27,578 bases of DNA from Salinisphaera sp. UBA1666 (GTDB taxonomy: Bacteria > Pseudomonadota > Gammaproteobacteria > Nevskiales > Salinisphaeraceae), in assembly GCA_002320455.1 (NCBI GenBank), contig DCKU01000064.1, positions 1-27,578 of the forward strand, in the 5' to 3' direction. This document shows positions 14,034 to 23,180 of the stretch, one piece after another. Numbering within the stretch: position 1 is the first letter of the stretch; each line of letters starts with the position of its first letter. The notes under the pieces were generated by a model. The model was not told the DNA's origin, ran no database searches, and saw only the letters and a list, made by a program, of their open reading frames with translations. The position numbers and the translations under genes are program-made.

Positions 14034-14201
14034 CGTGAAGCAATGATCAACCGTGCCAGAGCGCTCGCCCGACCCGGACCGATATAAAATAGCGGCTCGT
14101 GGGACCGATTCCTACGCTAATGCCGCGAATTAAGACGAATGTGTAAGGGCCAGCGGATCGACACGCCGGCGATTCACACGATCTTTAAAGGCCCGTTGCC
14201 G

Positions 14202-15227
14202 TCAGCGCGGCGGCCGGCAGCGCAAGACGCGCTCGATACGATCACGGCCGGGTACTGCGTGGCCGTCGAGTGCGGCCAGCATGCGCGCCACGGCGGTGGC
14301 GGCAACGCGTTCGTGCTGCTGGGCCATGGTGTGCACCGTGGCGGGCAAGAAATCCAGCAGCCGATGATCGCCAAAGGTGGCCAGTTGGGGCAGGGCCTGT
14401 GCGTTGTCGGCGGTCGGGCCCAGCAGTACGTCGAGCGCGCCGTCCAGCAGCGGATAAGCCGCCGTGATGATGGCCGCCGGCGGCGCATGTTGTGACAGAT
14501 AGTCCTGGACCAGTGCCGCACCGGTGGCTCGGTCGTAGCGTGCGCCGGTTTTGACTTGGACGGCATGCGAGCCGGGCTGCATGGCTGCCAGAAATCCGGC
14601 TCGGCGTCGTTGGGTGATCGATAACCCCTCGACCGCATCCAGCCAGAGCAGCGTGTGCGCGCCAACGCCTCCGGCGGTAGCGCCCAAAGCATTCAGAACT
14701 GATTGGGTGAGCGTGCGCGCGGCATCGTGGTTGGCCGACGCCACGCTGCGGAATCGATCCTCCGCCAAGGGCCGGTCAAGCGCGATGACCGGCGTGCCGG
14801 CGGCCTGGAGGTCGTCGTAGAGGGTGTCTTCGTTGTCCAGACACGAGGCCACGAACAGCCCGTCGATCTTCTGGGCGCGCAAGCCCGATACCAGTGCGCG
14901 CTCGGTCGCCGGTTCATCGTCGCAGTCCACGATCACCAGCTGATAGCCGTGCGCCCGCACGCCGCGCTCGATCTGCTTGGCCAAACGGGCATAGCTGGTG
15001 TTGTCCAGATCGGGCACGATCAACCCCAGTGTGCGGGTCTCGCCGCGTCGTAGTGCGACCGCCCGTGCGTCCACGGTGAACTCGTGTTCGGCGATCACGG
15101 CCTGTACGCGCGCAACCGTTGCCGCGCTGATACGGCGCTGCGCGGCCTGGCCGTTGACCACGTAGCTGGCCGTCGTACGGGACACGCCGGCCAGGCGCGC
15201 AATATCGGCCAGAGTTTTCGCTTTCAT
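14202..15227 (-). CDS. fruR: Fructose repressor, Cra/FruR (LacI family)
   Basis: A 341-aa LacI-family regulator. The DNA-binding head LADIARLAGVSRTTASYVVN at 6-25 is nearly identical to E. coli Cra, followed by the hinge region and GLIVPDLDNTSYARLAKQIE. The ligand-binding domain keeps ATFGDHRLLDFL and AQQHERVA, which are Cra hallmarks. It is divergent from fruBKA with 172 bp between, which holds a near-consensus Cra operator, so it very likely represses the operon and is released by fructose 1-phosphate (family knowledge). Its stop codon lies inside a short IS-end-like match (14190-14202). The length is normal. Confidence 0.93.
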   Translation of the reverse strand: MKAKTLADIARLAGVSRTTASYVVNGQAAQRRISAATVARVQAVIAEHEFTVDARAVALRRGETRTLGLIVPDLDNTSYARLAKQIERGVRAHGYQLVIVDCDDEPATERALVSGLRAQKIDGLFVASCLDNEDTLYDDLQAAGTPVIALDRPLAEDRFRSVASANHDAARTLTQSVLNALGATAGGVGAHTLLWLDAVEGLSITQRRRAGFLAAMQPGSHAVQVKTGARYDRATGAALVQDYLSQHAPPAAIITAAYPLLDGALDVLLGPTADNAQALPQLATFGDHRLLDFLPATVHTMAQQHERVAATAVARMLAALDGHAVPGRDRIERVLRCRPPR

Positions 15228-15331
15228 ACGCCGCCACGCGCAGGCGGGTTCGGGGCTTCAGACTTTTGTATGAATCGCGGCTCTGGCACTTGATTTGGGG
15301 TCGCGGCACTTACAGCATACGACTCTAGTCA

Positions 15332-15349
15332 GGCTGACACGATTCAGCC
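15332..15349. promoter_or_regulatory. Cra/FruR operator in the fruR-fruB intergenic region
   Basis: GGCTGACACGATTCAGCC has perfect 6-bp arms (GGCTGA/TCAGCC). On the minus strand, GCTGAATCGTGTCA fits the Cra consensus RSTGAAWCSNTHHW (from memory) at 13 of 14 positions. It lies 50 bp before the fruB start. A second weaker half-site, TGAATCGC, lies at 15271-15278 close to fruR and may serve autoregulation. No clear -10/-35 pair could be fixed. Confidence 0.72.
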
Positions 15350-15399
15350 ATACGCCGTTTGGCGCATGCCGGGCGCCCAGAGTCTGAAGGTCTTTGTCC

Positions 15400-18273
15400 A
15401 TGCTCGAACTCACGCCCGATGCCGTTTTATTGGCACGCACGGCTGCCGACTGGCGCGACGCGCTTGCCCAGGCCGGCCAGGCCCTGATCGAGGCTGGGCT
15501 GGTGGCCACGGACTATACCGATGCGCTGATGGCGCGAGAGGCCCAGTCGTCGACCTATCTCGGCAACGCCATCGCGATTCCGCATGGCACCAAGGAGGCC
15601 TCACGTCTGGTCGAGCACACCGGCCTGCGCGTACTGCAGTTTCCCGAGGGCGTGACCTGGCACGACGGTAATCAGGTGCACGTGATCGTGACCATCGCCG
15701 CGGCCGGCGATCAGCATCTGGATATCCTGCGCCAGCTCACCCACGTGCTGGACGCGCCCGGCGTGGCCGATAAATTGGCCGCCGCCGACGATGCCAAGGC
15801 CGTTATCGGCCTGTTGTCCAAGGCGCCGGTGACCGGCCGGCTGGACAAGACCACCGTCGCCGCGCGGGTGCCGGTGGCCAGCCGGGAAGGGTTGACCGCT
15901 ATCGCAGCCGCCCGTCTGCACGATGCCGGGGTTACCGGGGCCGGCTTCGTCGCTGCGGCCATGGCGGCCCGGCCCACCGAGCTGGGCGACGGCCTGTGGC
16001 TGGTCGAGACCCACGTCGACGTGCGCCAGCCGGGCCTGGCCGTGGCCACCCCGGCCGAGCCGGACGCGACGGCCGGCGTGTTCGTGCTCTCGCGCATGGC
16101 CCACGCCGAGCCTGACGCCGAACGTGCCACCCAGGAGCTGCTCACGCGGCTGTTGGACGTGCTGGAGGGCGGCGAGGGCCGACGGCTGGCCGAGCTGGAT
16201 GCGGCCCAGCTGGTAGGGCGCCTGGCCGGCGAATCGGCCAGCGCCGAAGTGCTGCGCGTGCGGGTACGAAACGCCCATGGCCTGCACGCGCGCCCGGCCA
16301 AGCAGTTGGTGCAGGTGGCCCGCGAGCAGCGTTTACCGATTCGCGTACGCCTGGAGGCCGGTGGGGCCGATTCGGTCTCGGCGGCTAGCTTGACCAAAGT
16401 CATCGGGCTGGGCGCCCGGCGCGGCCAAATGCTGGTGTTTTCCGCCGAGGGCGAGGGCGCGGCCGAAGCCCTGGACGCCATCGCCGCCGCGGTGCGCGGC
16501 GGGCTGGGCGAGGATGTGCTGCCCCTGGAAGACACCAGCGAGGCCCGCCCCTCGCGCAACAAGCTCACCCCGGTGGCGCGGGCGCCGGCCCCCGAGGCGG
16601 ATACCCCGCTGTCGGCGGTGGCGGCCTCGCCGGGTATGGCGATCGCCCCGGTGTTCGTCATGCGTTTGCCTGAGTTCGAATACGCTGAGACCAGCGACGA
16701 CTCGGTGGCCGAGCGCAAGCGCCTGGACGCGGCCATCCGCGGCGCCTACGGCCAGCTGACCGATCTCATCCGCGCGGCCGACGGCGGCGACATGGCCGAG
16801 ATCCTGTCGATGCACGAAGAGATGCTGCGCGATCCGGAGCTGCGCGAGGCCGCGGTCGAGGCCATCAACGAGGGCGCTTCGGCCGAGGCCGGCTGGTGGG
16901 CGGCGATTGATGCCTCGGCCCGCGCCCAGGCCGCACTGGCCGATCGCGTACTGGCCGAGCGGGCAGCGGATCTGCGCGATGTCGGGCGGCGGGTGCTGGG
17001 CGCGTTGTGCGGCGTGGCCATGCCCGAGCCGCCGGATCATCCTTATATTCTGGTGGCCGAGGATATCGGGCCTTCGGATGTGGCCCAGCTCGACACCCAG
17101 CGGGTGAAAGGCCTGGTCACGGCCAAGGGCGGGGCCACCTCACATTCGGCGATTCTGGCTCGAAGCCTGGGGATCCCGGCGGTGGTCGGCGCCGGCGAGG
17201 GCGTGTTGTCGCTGGCCGACGGCGTCAACCTGATCATCGACGGCGAGCGCGGGCGCGTGGTGGCCGAGCCCAGCGATGCACGCCGCGCACGTACTGACAA
17301 AGCCATCACCGAGCGGGCCGCGCTGGAAGAGCGCGCATTCGCGGCCCGTCACGAACCGGCCGTCACCACCGACGGCGTGCGTATCGAGGTGGCCGCCAAC
17401 CTGGGCAATACCTCACACGCGGCCGATGCGGTCGAGCGCGGTGCCGAGGGCGTGGGCCTGTTGCGTACCGAGTTCATCTTTATGGCCCACCCGCAGGCGC
17501 CGGATCTGGACACCCAGATGGCCGAGTATCGCCAGGCCTTCGATGCTCTGGGACACGGGCGGCCACTGGTGGCCCGCACGCTGGACGTAGGCGGCGACAA
17601 GCCGTTGGACTATTGGCCGGTACCGCCCGAGGACAACCCGTTTCTGGGTCTGCGCGGTATCCGCCTGGCGCTGACGCGGCCCGGCATTCTGGAAGGCCAG
17701 ATTCGTGCGCTAGTCTCGGCCAGCGCCGGCCGCCCGCTGCGCATCATGTTCCCCATGGTCAAGGATGTCGCTGAGTTCCACGCGGCCAAGACGATCTATG
17801 ACCGGGTGATCGCCGATTTTGCCGAGACCGACGTCCAGCTGGGCGTGATGATCGAGATTCCCTCCTGTGCGCTGCTGGCCGAAACGCTGGCCCCACACGT
17901 GGATTTCTTTTCGATCGGCACGAACGATCTCACCCAGTACACCCTGGCTATCGACCGCGGCCACCCGCGGCTTTCGGCCCAGGCCGACGGCCTGCATCCG
18001 GCGGTGCTGCGCCTGATCCGTATGACCGTGGCCGCCGCGACCGGCCACGACTGCTGGGTGGGCGTCTGCGGCGAGCTGGCCAGCGATGCCCAGGCCATCG
18101 GCGTGCTGGTGGGCCTGGGCGTGGATGAGGTTTCGGTCAATGCCCGCCAGGTGCCGCTGGTCAAGGCGCGTATCCGCGAGCTGTCGCAGCGTGATGCCGC
18201 CGCGCGCGCCGAGGCGCTGCTGGCCCTGCCCACGGCCGAGGCCGTGCGCGAGGCGGTCGAGGCCGAGACATGA
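15400..18273 (+). CDS. fruB: Fructose PTS multiphosphoryl transfer protein (EIIA-HPr-EI)
   Basis: A 957-aa cytoplasmic protein that carries phosphate from PEP to FruA. Residues 1-145 are EIIA-Fru with the active H62 (IAIPHGT). A linker or second EIIA-like region follows (about 155-275), then HPr at 284-371 with H296 (NAHGLHARPA), then Enzyme I from about 403 with H582 (GGATSHSAILARSLG), the PEP-binding GVGLLRTEF, and the C-terminal CGELASDAQ with the EI cysteine. All three phosphorylation sites are intact. The ATG at 15400 has GAAGG upstream; a TTG two codons earlier is less likely. The last 4 bp overlap fruK. This fused EI form makes the system independent of general PTS proteins, as in Pseudomonas and Xanthomonas. 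Confidence 0.96.
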   Translation: MLELTPDAVLLARTAADWRDALAQAGQALIEAGLVATDYTDALMAREAQSSTYLGNAIAIPHGTKEASRLVEHTGLRVLQFPEGVTWHDGNQVHVIVTIAAAGDQHLDILRQLTHVLDAPGVADKLAAADDAKAVIGLLSKAPVTGRLDKTTVAARVPVASREGLTAIAAARLHDAGVTGAGFVAAAMAARPTELGDGLWLVETHVDVRQPGLAVATPAEPDATAGVFVLSRMAHAEPDAERATQELLTRLLDVLEGGEGRRLAELDAAQLVGRLAGESASAEVLRVRVRNAHGLHARPAKQLVQVAREQRLPIRVRLEAGGADSVSAASLTKVIGLGARRGQMLVFSAEGEGAAEALDAIAAAVRGGLGEDVLPLEDTSEARPSRNKLTPVARAPAPEADTPLSAVAASPGMAIAPVFVMRLPEFEYAETSDDSVAERKRLDAAIRGAYGQLTDLIRAADGGDMAEILSMHEEMLRDPELREAAVEAINEGASAEAGWWAAIDASARAQAALADRVLAERAADLRDVGRRVLGALCGVAMPEPPDHPYILVAEDIGPSDVAQLDTQRVKGLVTAKGGATSHSAILARSLGIPAVVGAGEGVLSLADGVNLIIDGERGRVVAEPSDARRARTDKAITERAALEERAFAARHEPAVTTDGVRIEVAANLGNTSHAADAVERGAEGVGLLRTEFIFMAHPQAPDLDTQMAEYRQAFDALGHGRPLVARTLDVGGDKPLDYWPVPPEDNPFLGLRGIRLALTRPGILEGQIRALVSASAGRPLRIMFPMVKDVAEFHAAKTIYDRVIADFAETDVQLGVMIEIPSCALLAETLAPHVDFFSIGTNDLTQYTLAIDRGHPRLSAQADGLHPAVLRLIRMTVAAATGHDCWVGVCGELASDAQAIGVLVGLGVDEVSVNARQVPLVKARIRELSQRDAAARAEALLALPTAEAVREAVEAET

Positions 18274-19238
18274 GCCATGTTCTGGCTATTACCCTGAACC
18301 CGGCGCTCGACTTGTCGATCGGCCTCGGGCAGCTAAGCCCGGGCCAGCTGCACCGCGCCGAGCACGCCGAGACCGTGGCCGCTGGCAAAGGCCATAATGT
18401 GGCTGTGGTCCTGGCCGGGCTGGGGCATACCGTCACCGCAGCTGGTTTTCTGGGCAGCGACAACGACGGCAGCCACATGCGGCTGTTTGATGAGGCCGGC
18501 ATCCACGACGGCTGTACGCGCGTGTCCGGGGCCACCCGCACCAACGTCAAGATCAGCGAGACCGACGGCCGCGTGACCGATATCAACACGCCCGGGCCCA
18601 CGATCAGCACGACGGACTGGCAGCGGTTTGTCGATACCTTGGCCGGTCAGCTGGCCGCCGCCCCGGCGGCGGTGGTCATCGCCGGCAGCCTGCCGCCGGG
18701 GCTGGGCACTGAAGCCGTGGCCGAGATCGTTGCAGCATGCCGCGCCCGGGCGGTGGATGTCTGGCTGGATACCAGCGGCGCGGCCCTGGCCGCCGGCATT
18801 ACCGCCGGGGTGGCCTGGGCCAAGCCCAACGACGACGAGCTGGCCGACTGGGCCGGGCGCCCGCTTGACGATGCCGCTACCCGGCTGGAAGCCGCGCGTG
18901 CCATGCAGGCCGCCGGCGCCCGCAACTTGGTGGTCTCGGCCGGCGGCCAGGGCCTGCAGGCGCTGATCGGCGAGTGCTGCTATACGCTGACGCCGCCGCG
19001 CGTGCCGGTGGTCAACACCGTTTGTGCCGGCGACAGCTTGCTGGCCGGGCTATTGCACGGCTGGCTTTCGGCCTGGCCGGACGCCGAGGCGCTGCGATTC
19101 GGCTGCGCGCTTGGCGCCGAGGCTGTGCGCCACGTGGGCGTAGGTCAGCCTGCGGCCGCCGATTTTTCCGACCTGCTCGCCCGGGTCACGTTGAACGAGC
19201 AAGAGGCGGGTCAACCCGCTCCGGAGTGCCGAGCATGA
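18270..19238 (+). CDS. fruK: 1-phosphofructokinase
   Basis: A 322-aa PfkB-family kinase that converts fructose 1-phosphate to fructose 1,6-bisphosphate with ATP. The N-terminus TLNPALDLSIGLGQLSPGQ and the substrate motif AAGKGHNVAVVLAGLG (38-53) are typical. The C-terminal signature is CAGDSLLAGLLHG at 252-264: the catalytic D255 is kept, but the first glycine of the usual GAGD anion hole is cysteine. It overlaps fruB and fruA by 4 bp each (ATGA), so the three genes are translated together. Confidence 0.95.
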   Translation: MSHVLAITLNPALDLSIGLGQLSPGQLHRAEHAETVAAGKGHNVAVVLAGLGHTVTAAGFLGSDNDGSHMRLFDEAGIHDGCTRVSGATRTNVKISETDGRVTDINTPGPTISTTDWQRFVDTLAGQLAAAPAAVVIAGSLPPGLGTEAVAEIVAACRARAVDVWLDTSGAALAAGITAGVAWAKPNDDELADWAGRPLDDAATRLEAARAMQAAGARNLVVSAGGQGLQALIGECCYTLTPPRVPVVNTVCAGDSLLAGLLHGWLSAWPDAEALRFGCALGAEAVRHVGVGQPAAADFSDLLARVTLNEQEAGQPAPECRA

Positions 19239-20986
19239 AACTGACCATCGTCACGGCCTGCCCCGGCGGGCGTACCACCTCGTGGCTGGCGGCCCAGCGG
19301 CTCTCTCTGGCCGCCGAGCGGCGCGGGTGGCAAACCGTCTTTCATGATGAAGACACCGGTGCCTCGGAGCTGGTCATCGTGGCGGCCAGTGCCGGTGTGG
19401 ACCTGGCGCGCTACGACGGCCGCGCGCTGTATCACGCGGATATGGGCGCGGCACTGGCCACACCGGAGGCCGTGCTGGACGCCGCCGAGCGCGAAGGCGT
19501 GGTCTACGACCACAAAAACGCGCCGTCGGCGATCAGCATGGCCGGTGAATCGACGCCCGCAGCGCCAGCCGGGCAGACCATCGTAGCCGTCACGGCCTGC
19601 CCGACGGGCGTGGCGCATACGTTTATGGCCGCCGAGGCGTTGTCGGAGGCCGGCAAGGCCATGGGGCATACGATCCGGGTCGAGACCCAGGGCTCGGTGG
19701 GTGCACAGAATCCGCTCACCGAAGAAGAGATCGCTGCGGCTGATGTGGTGCTGCTGGCCTGTGATATCGAGGTCGACGAGGCCCGCTTTGCCGGCAAGCC
19801 GATCTATCGCACGGCCACGGGTACGGCGCTGAAGAAACCGCGGCCCACGATCGAGGCTGCGCTGACCGATAGCGTGCCCGCCGGTGAGGGCGAGGCCGCC
19901 ACACCGCGCGCCGCGCCTAAGAAATCGCTCAAGGAGCGGGGCGTCTACAAGCATCTGCTCACGGGCGTGTCCTATATGTTGCCCATTGTGGTGGCCGGCG
20001 GCTTGTGTATCGCGCTGTCGTTCGTTTTCGGCATTGATGCCGCCGACGAGAAGGGCAGTCTGGCCGCCGCACTCATGCAGATCGGCGGCGGCTCGGCGTT
20101 CAAACTGATGGTGCCGGTGCTGGCCGGCTATATCGCCTACTCGATCGCCGACCGGCCGGGGCTGACGCCCGGGCTGATCGGCGGCTGGCTGGCCACCGAT
20201 CTGGGCGCCGGCTTTCTGGGCGGCATCGTGGCCGGGTTTCTAGCCGGGTATGTGGCCAATGGCATCAAGAAAGCCGTGCCCCTGCCCGCCAGCATGGAGT
20301 CGTTGAAGCCGATTCTGATCATTCCGCTCGTGGCCTCGCTGATCACCGGGCTGACGATGATCTATGTGGTGGGTACGCCGGTGGCGGCGGTGCTGGCCTC
20401 GCTGACCACGTTCTTGAACAGTATGGGCTCGACCAATGCCGTGCTGTTGGGCGCGTTGCTGGGCGGCATGATGTGTATCGACATGGGCGGGCCCATCAAC
20501 AAGGCCGCTTATACGTTCGGCGTGGGGCTGCTGTCGTCGCAGACCTATCTGCCGATGGGCGCCATCATGGCGGCCGGCATGGTGCCGCCTATCGCCATGG
20601 GTATTGCCAGCATCGTGGCCCGTGCCAAGTTCGCCGAAACCGAGCGCGAAGGCGGCAAGGCGGCGCTGGTGCTGGGCCTGTGTTTCATCAGCGAGGGTGC
20701 GATCCCGTTCGCCGCGAAAGATCCGCTGCGGGTGCTGCCGGTGTGTATCGCCGGCGGGGCGCTCACGGGCGCGCTGTCGATGCTGTTCGGCTGTAAGCTC
20801 ATGGCGCCGCACGGCGGGCTGTTCGTGCTGCTGATACCGGGCGCGGTGAGCCATGCGCTGGCTTATCTCGTGGCCATTGCGGCCGGCTCGGCGCTGGCCG
20901 GGCTGGCCTATGCCGTCGTCAAGCAGCCCGCAGCCGAGCCGAGTGCCGAAACCAAAGATGCGCCATCGGTGACAAGCGCGTCATAG
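19235..20986 (+). CDS. fruA: Fructose-specific PTS permease EIIB'BC
   Basis: A 583-aa membrane transporter that phosphorylates fructose to fructose 1-phosphate during uptake. Residues 1-105 form an IIB'-like domain (TACPGGRTTSW, C9). Residues 114-220 form IIB with the phosphocysteine C122 (ACPTGVAHTF). The rest is the IIC channel: GVSYMLPIVVAGGLCIALSF, IADRPGLTPGLIGG, GGMMCIDMGGPINKAAY and LCFISEGAIPFA are nearly the same as in E. coli FruA. The start at 19235 overlaps the fruK stop; the frame extends upstream without meaning. The first Cys-containing IIB' resembles the Pseudomonas form. No clear terminator follows. Confidence 0.96.
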   Translation: MKLTIVTACPGGRTTSWLAAQRLSLAAERRGWQTVFHDEDTGASELVIVAASAGVDLARYDGRALYHADMGAALATPEAVLDAAEREGVVYDHKNAPSAISMAGESTPAAPAGQTIVAVTACPTGVAHTFMAAEALSEAGKAMGHTIRVETQGSVGAQNPLTEEEIAAADVVLLACDIEVDEARFAGKPIYRTATGTALKKPRPTIEAALTDSVPAGEGEAATPRAAPKKSLKERGVYKHLLTGVSYMLPIVVAGGLCIALSFVFGIDAADEKGSLAAALMQIGGGSAFKLMVPVLAGYIAYSIADRPGLTPGLIGGWLATDLGAGFLGGIVAGFLAGYVANGIKKAVPLPASMESLKPILIIPLVASLITGLTMIYVVGTPVAAVLASLTTFLNSMGSTNAVLLGALLGGMMCIDMGGPINKAAYTFGVGLLSSQTYLPMGAIMAAGMVPPIAMGIASIVARAKFAETEREGGKAALVLGLCFISEGAIPFAAKDPLRVLPVCIAGGALTGALSMLFGCKLMAPHGGLFVLLIPGAVSHALAYLVAIAAGSALAGLAYAVVKQPAAEPSAETKDAPSVTSAS

Positions 20987-21024
20987 CGCGTACAGTGAGG
21001 GCAACACTCACACCGTGACTCGTT

Positions 21025-21810
21025 ATGGGTCGACTACTGACTGTGCTTTGTGCCACCGCCGGGCTGTTGGCGGCCGGACCGGTTCTCGCCGATCGCGCTG
21101 ATCCCGGGCCCAGTGATGTGCCTGCGGCCATCCAGCAGGCCATCGCTGATCCGGCACGGGCCGATGCCGCCTCTGATGATGCCCGCCGCAAGCCGGCCGC
21201 GGTGCTGACCTTTGCCGGGGTAGCGCCGGGCGATACGGTCATCGAGCTGATTCCCGGCAGCGGCTACTGGACAGCGATGTTCTCGGCTATCGTCGGCAAA
21301 GAAGGCCACGTGGTGACCGTGGTGCCCACGGCCGTGGCCAAAAAGCACCCGGACGCCCTGGCCAATATCAAGAAGCTGGCCGCCGATCCGCACTATGACA
21401 ACGTAGAGGTCGTGACGATCGACGCGGCGGACCTGGATTCTATTGAAGCCGCGCCGGCGGATCTGATCTTCACCGCCCAGAACCTGCACGACTTCGCCAA
21501 CGCTGGCATGGGCCATATCACGCCCAAGGCGTTTGCTACCGAGGTCAAGCCGCTGCTGGGCGACGACGGCGTACTACTGATCAACGATCACGCAGCCGCC
21601 CGCGGCACGGGGCTCGAACACACCGGTGATCTGCATCGTATTGACCCGGCGCTGGTCAAAAAACAGATCGTGGCCGCTGGATATCGCTTCGACGGCGCCA
21701 GCGATGCACTGGCCAACCCGGATGACGCGCACGACAAGAAAGTCTTCGACGAGGCCATCCAGGGCCATACCGACGAATTCATCTACCGGTTCGTGCCGGT
21801 CGCGCCATAA
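21025..21810 (+). CDS. Exported class I methyltransferase-like protein
   Basis: A 261-aa protein with a Sec signal at 1-22 (cleavage at VLA before DRAD). It resembles the 'predicted methyltransferase' group with signal peptides (COG4798-type, by recollection). The SAM-binding loop is TVIELIPGSGYWTAM (71-85), followed by EGHVVTVVP and the later strand DLIFTAQNLHDFAN. A secreted SAM-dependent enzyme is odd, since SAM is cytoplasmic, so the substrate and even the activity are unclear. It follows fruA after 38 bp on the same strand but is unlikely to belong to fructose use. No good Shine-Dalgarno is seen. Confidence 0.75.
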   Translation: MGRLLTVLCATAGLLAAGPVLADRADPGPSDVPAAIQQAIADPARADAASDDARRKPAAVLTFAGVAPGDTVIELIPGSGYWTAMFSAIVGKEGHVVTVVPTAVAKKHPDALANIKKLAADPHYDNVEVVTIDAADLDSIEAAPADLIFTAQNLHDFANAGMGHITPKAFATEVKPLLGDDGVLLINDHAAARGTGLEHTGDLHRIDPALVKKQIVAAGYRFDGASDALANPDDAHDKKVFDEAIQGHTDEFIYRFVPVAP

Positions 21811-21895
21811 GCCCTAGACCGGCCGCGGCCCGGCTTGAGCGAGCCCGCTCGGCCGGCCCACACTGGCTGTGGTTGTTCAACCCGAGAGATATGAC

Positions 21896-22729
21896 ATGGC
21901 TTATCTGAACGTCGGTCAAGAAAATTCAGCGCCGATCGAGCTGTATTACGAAGACGTTGGCGCCGGCAAGCCCGTGGTGCTGATCCACGGCTGGCCGCTG
22001 TCCGGCCGCTCCTGGGAGAACCAGGTGATGGCGCTGGTCGAGGCGGGCTATCGCGTTATCACGTATGACCGGCGCGGCTTTGGCCAATCCAGCCAGCCGT
22101 TTTCCGGCTACGACTACGACACCCTGGCCGCGGACCTGAACACGCTGATTGAAACCCTGGATCTGAAAGAGGCCACGCTGGTGGGCTTTTCCATGGGCGG
22201 CGGCGAAGTGGCGCGTTTCGTGGGCAACCACGGCACCGCCCGGCTGGAGCGGGTGGTGTTTGCCGCGGCCGTGCCGCCGTATCTGTACGTGAGCGAGGAT
22301 AACCCCGACGGCGGGCTGGACGATGCCACCATCGCCTCGTTCGAGGACGGCGTGAAGACCGACCGGGCTGCCTTCTTCGAGGATTTCTCGACGAATTTCT
22401 TTTCGACCGAGAAAGACGGCCTGCTGGTCTCCGAGGCCAACCGGGTGTATCACCGCAATATCGCCTGGGCCGCCTCGCCCAAGGGCACGCTGGACTGTAT
22501 CGCGGCCTTCGGGCGGACCGATTTCCGCGATGATCTGAAAGCCATCGACGTGCCGGTGCTGGTGATCCACGGCGACGCTGACGGCATCGTACCCCTGGAG
22601 GTCTCGGGCAAGCGCACGGCCGATAGCGTGGCCGACGGCTCGTTGCACGTGATCGAGGGCGGGCCGCACGGCATCAATGCCACGCACGCCCAGGCGTTCA
22701 ACGAGGCACTGATCGCGTTTCTGAACTAG
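21896..22729 (+). CDS. Alpha/beta hydrolase, cofactor-free chloroperoxidase/arylesterase type
   Basis: A 277-aa hydrolase. Its triad is S99 in GFSMGGGEVARF, D229 in HGDADGIVP and H258 in GGPHGIN. HGWPLSGRSWENQ at 31-43 and YDRRGFGQSSQP at 58-68 are typical of the non-haem chloroperoxidase group, which in practice are esterases with side perhydrolase activity. The start at 21896 has GAGAG upstream. It has its own terminator at 22792-22827. The gap 21811-21895 contains GC-rich palindromic sequence without a T-run. Confidence 0.88.
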   Translation: MAYLNVGQENSAPIELYYEDVGAGKPVVLIHGWPLSGRSWENQVMALVEAGYRVITYDRRGFGQSSQPFSGYDYDTLAADLNTLIETLDLKEATLVGFSMGGGEVARFVGNHGTARLERVVFAAAVPPYLYVSEDNPDGGLDDATIASFEDGVKTDRAAFFEDFSTNFFSTEKDGLLVSEANRVYHRNIAWAASPKGTLDCIAAFGRTDFRDDLKAIDVPVLVIHGDADGIVPLEVSGKRTADSVADGSLHVIEGGPHGINATHAQAFNEALIAFLN

Positions 22730-22791
22730 GGCGATCAGTAGGGCGGTCAAGCAGAACATCCGATTAGAGTGATCTGTTCAGAATGCCGCCA

Positions 22792-22827
22792 GCCGATATC
22801 GGCCATGTTGTCGATATCGGCTTTTTT
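22792..22827 (+). terminator. Rho-independent terminator after the chloroperoxidase-type hydrolase
   Basis: GCCGATATCG (22792-22801) and CGATATCGGC (22812-22821) form a perfect 10-bp stem with a 10-nt loop, followed by six T. It ends only 11 bp before the lipoprotein start codon, so that gene must have its promoter within or before the terminator, or depend on read-through. Confidence 0.9.
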
Positions 22828-22838
22828 ATGAGATGTCC

Positions 22839-23180
22839 ATGAACCGTCTTTTGATCACCGGCACGGCCGGTCTCGCGTTTGCGTTACTGGCCGGCTGTCA
22901 ACAAGCGCCGACACCTCCTGCGGATAACGCCGCCATCGACCAGGACACGCTGTGTCAGGTCAGCACCTGGAAGCCCATCAACGTGGCCAGCCAGTGTGAG
23001 CCCGGCCAGAAGGTTCTGTATCGCCCCGACGATAACGCCGGTGCCGAGCAGTCGGCGCTGTTTGCCGCAGCCAACTGCGATCTGCGGTTTTCGGTGTCCG
23101 CCACGCCCGGCGGCACGGCCTGTATCTATCGACCGATTCGTTCGGCCAACGCGCTGGCAACGCCCGAGGCCGAAGGCTAA
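22839..23180 (+). CDS. Small lipoprotein of unknown function
   Basis: A 113-aa protein with a lipoprotein signal: MNRLLITGTAGLAFALLAGC, lipidated C20. The mature part of about 93 residues has four cysteines (in DTLCQV, ASQCEP, AANCDL, TACIYR), which could form two disulphides in the periplasm. ATG 22839 is preferred over 22833 because GAG lies 6 bp before it. I do not recognise the family. Its stop codon overlaps that of arsB on the other strand by 3 bases. Confidence 0.65.
   Translation: MNRLLITGTAGLAFALLAGCQQAPTPPADNAAIDQDTLCQVSTWKPINVASQCEPGQKVLYRPDDNAGAEQSALFAAANCDLRFSVSATPGGTACIYRPIRSANALATPEAEG

Noticed and set aside
21811..21895. GC-rich palindromic sequence between the methyltransferase and hydrolase genes
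   Set aside because: The paired arms are imperfect and no T-run follows; a small CCACA/TGTGG stem with TTGTTC after it is too weak for a terminator call.
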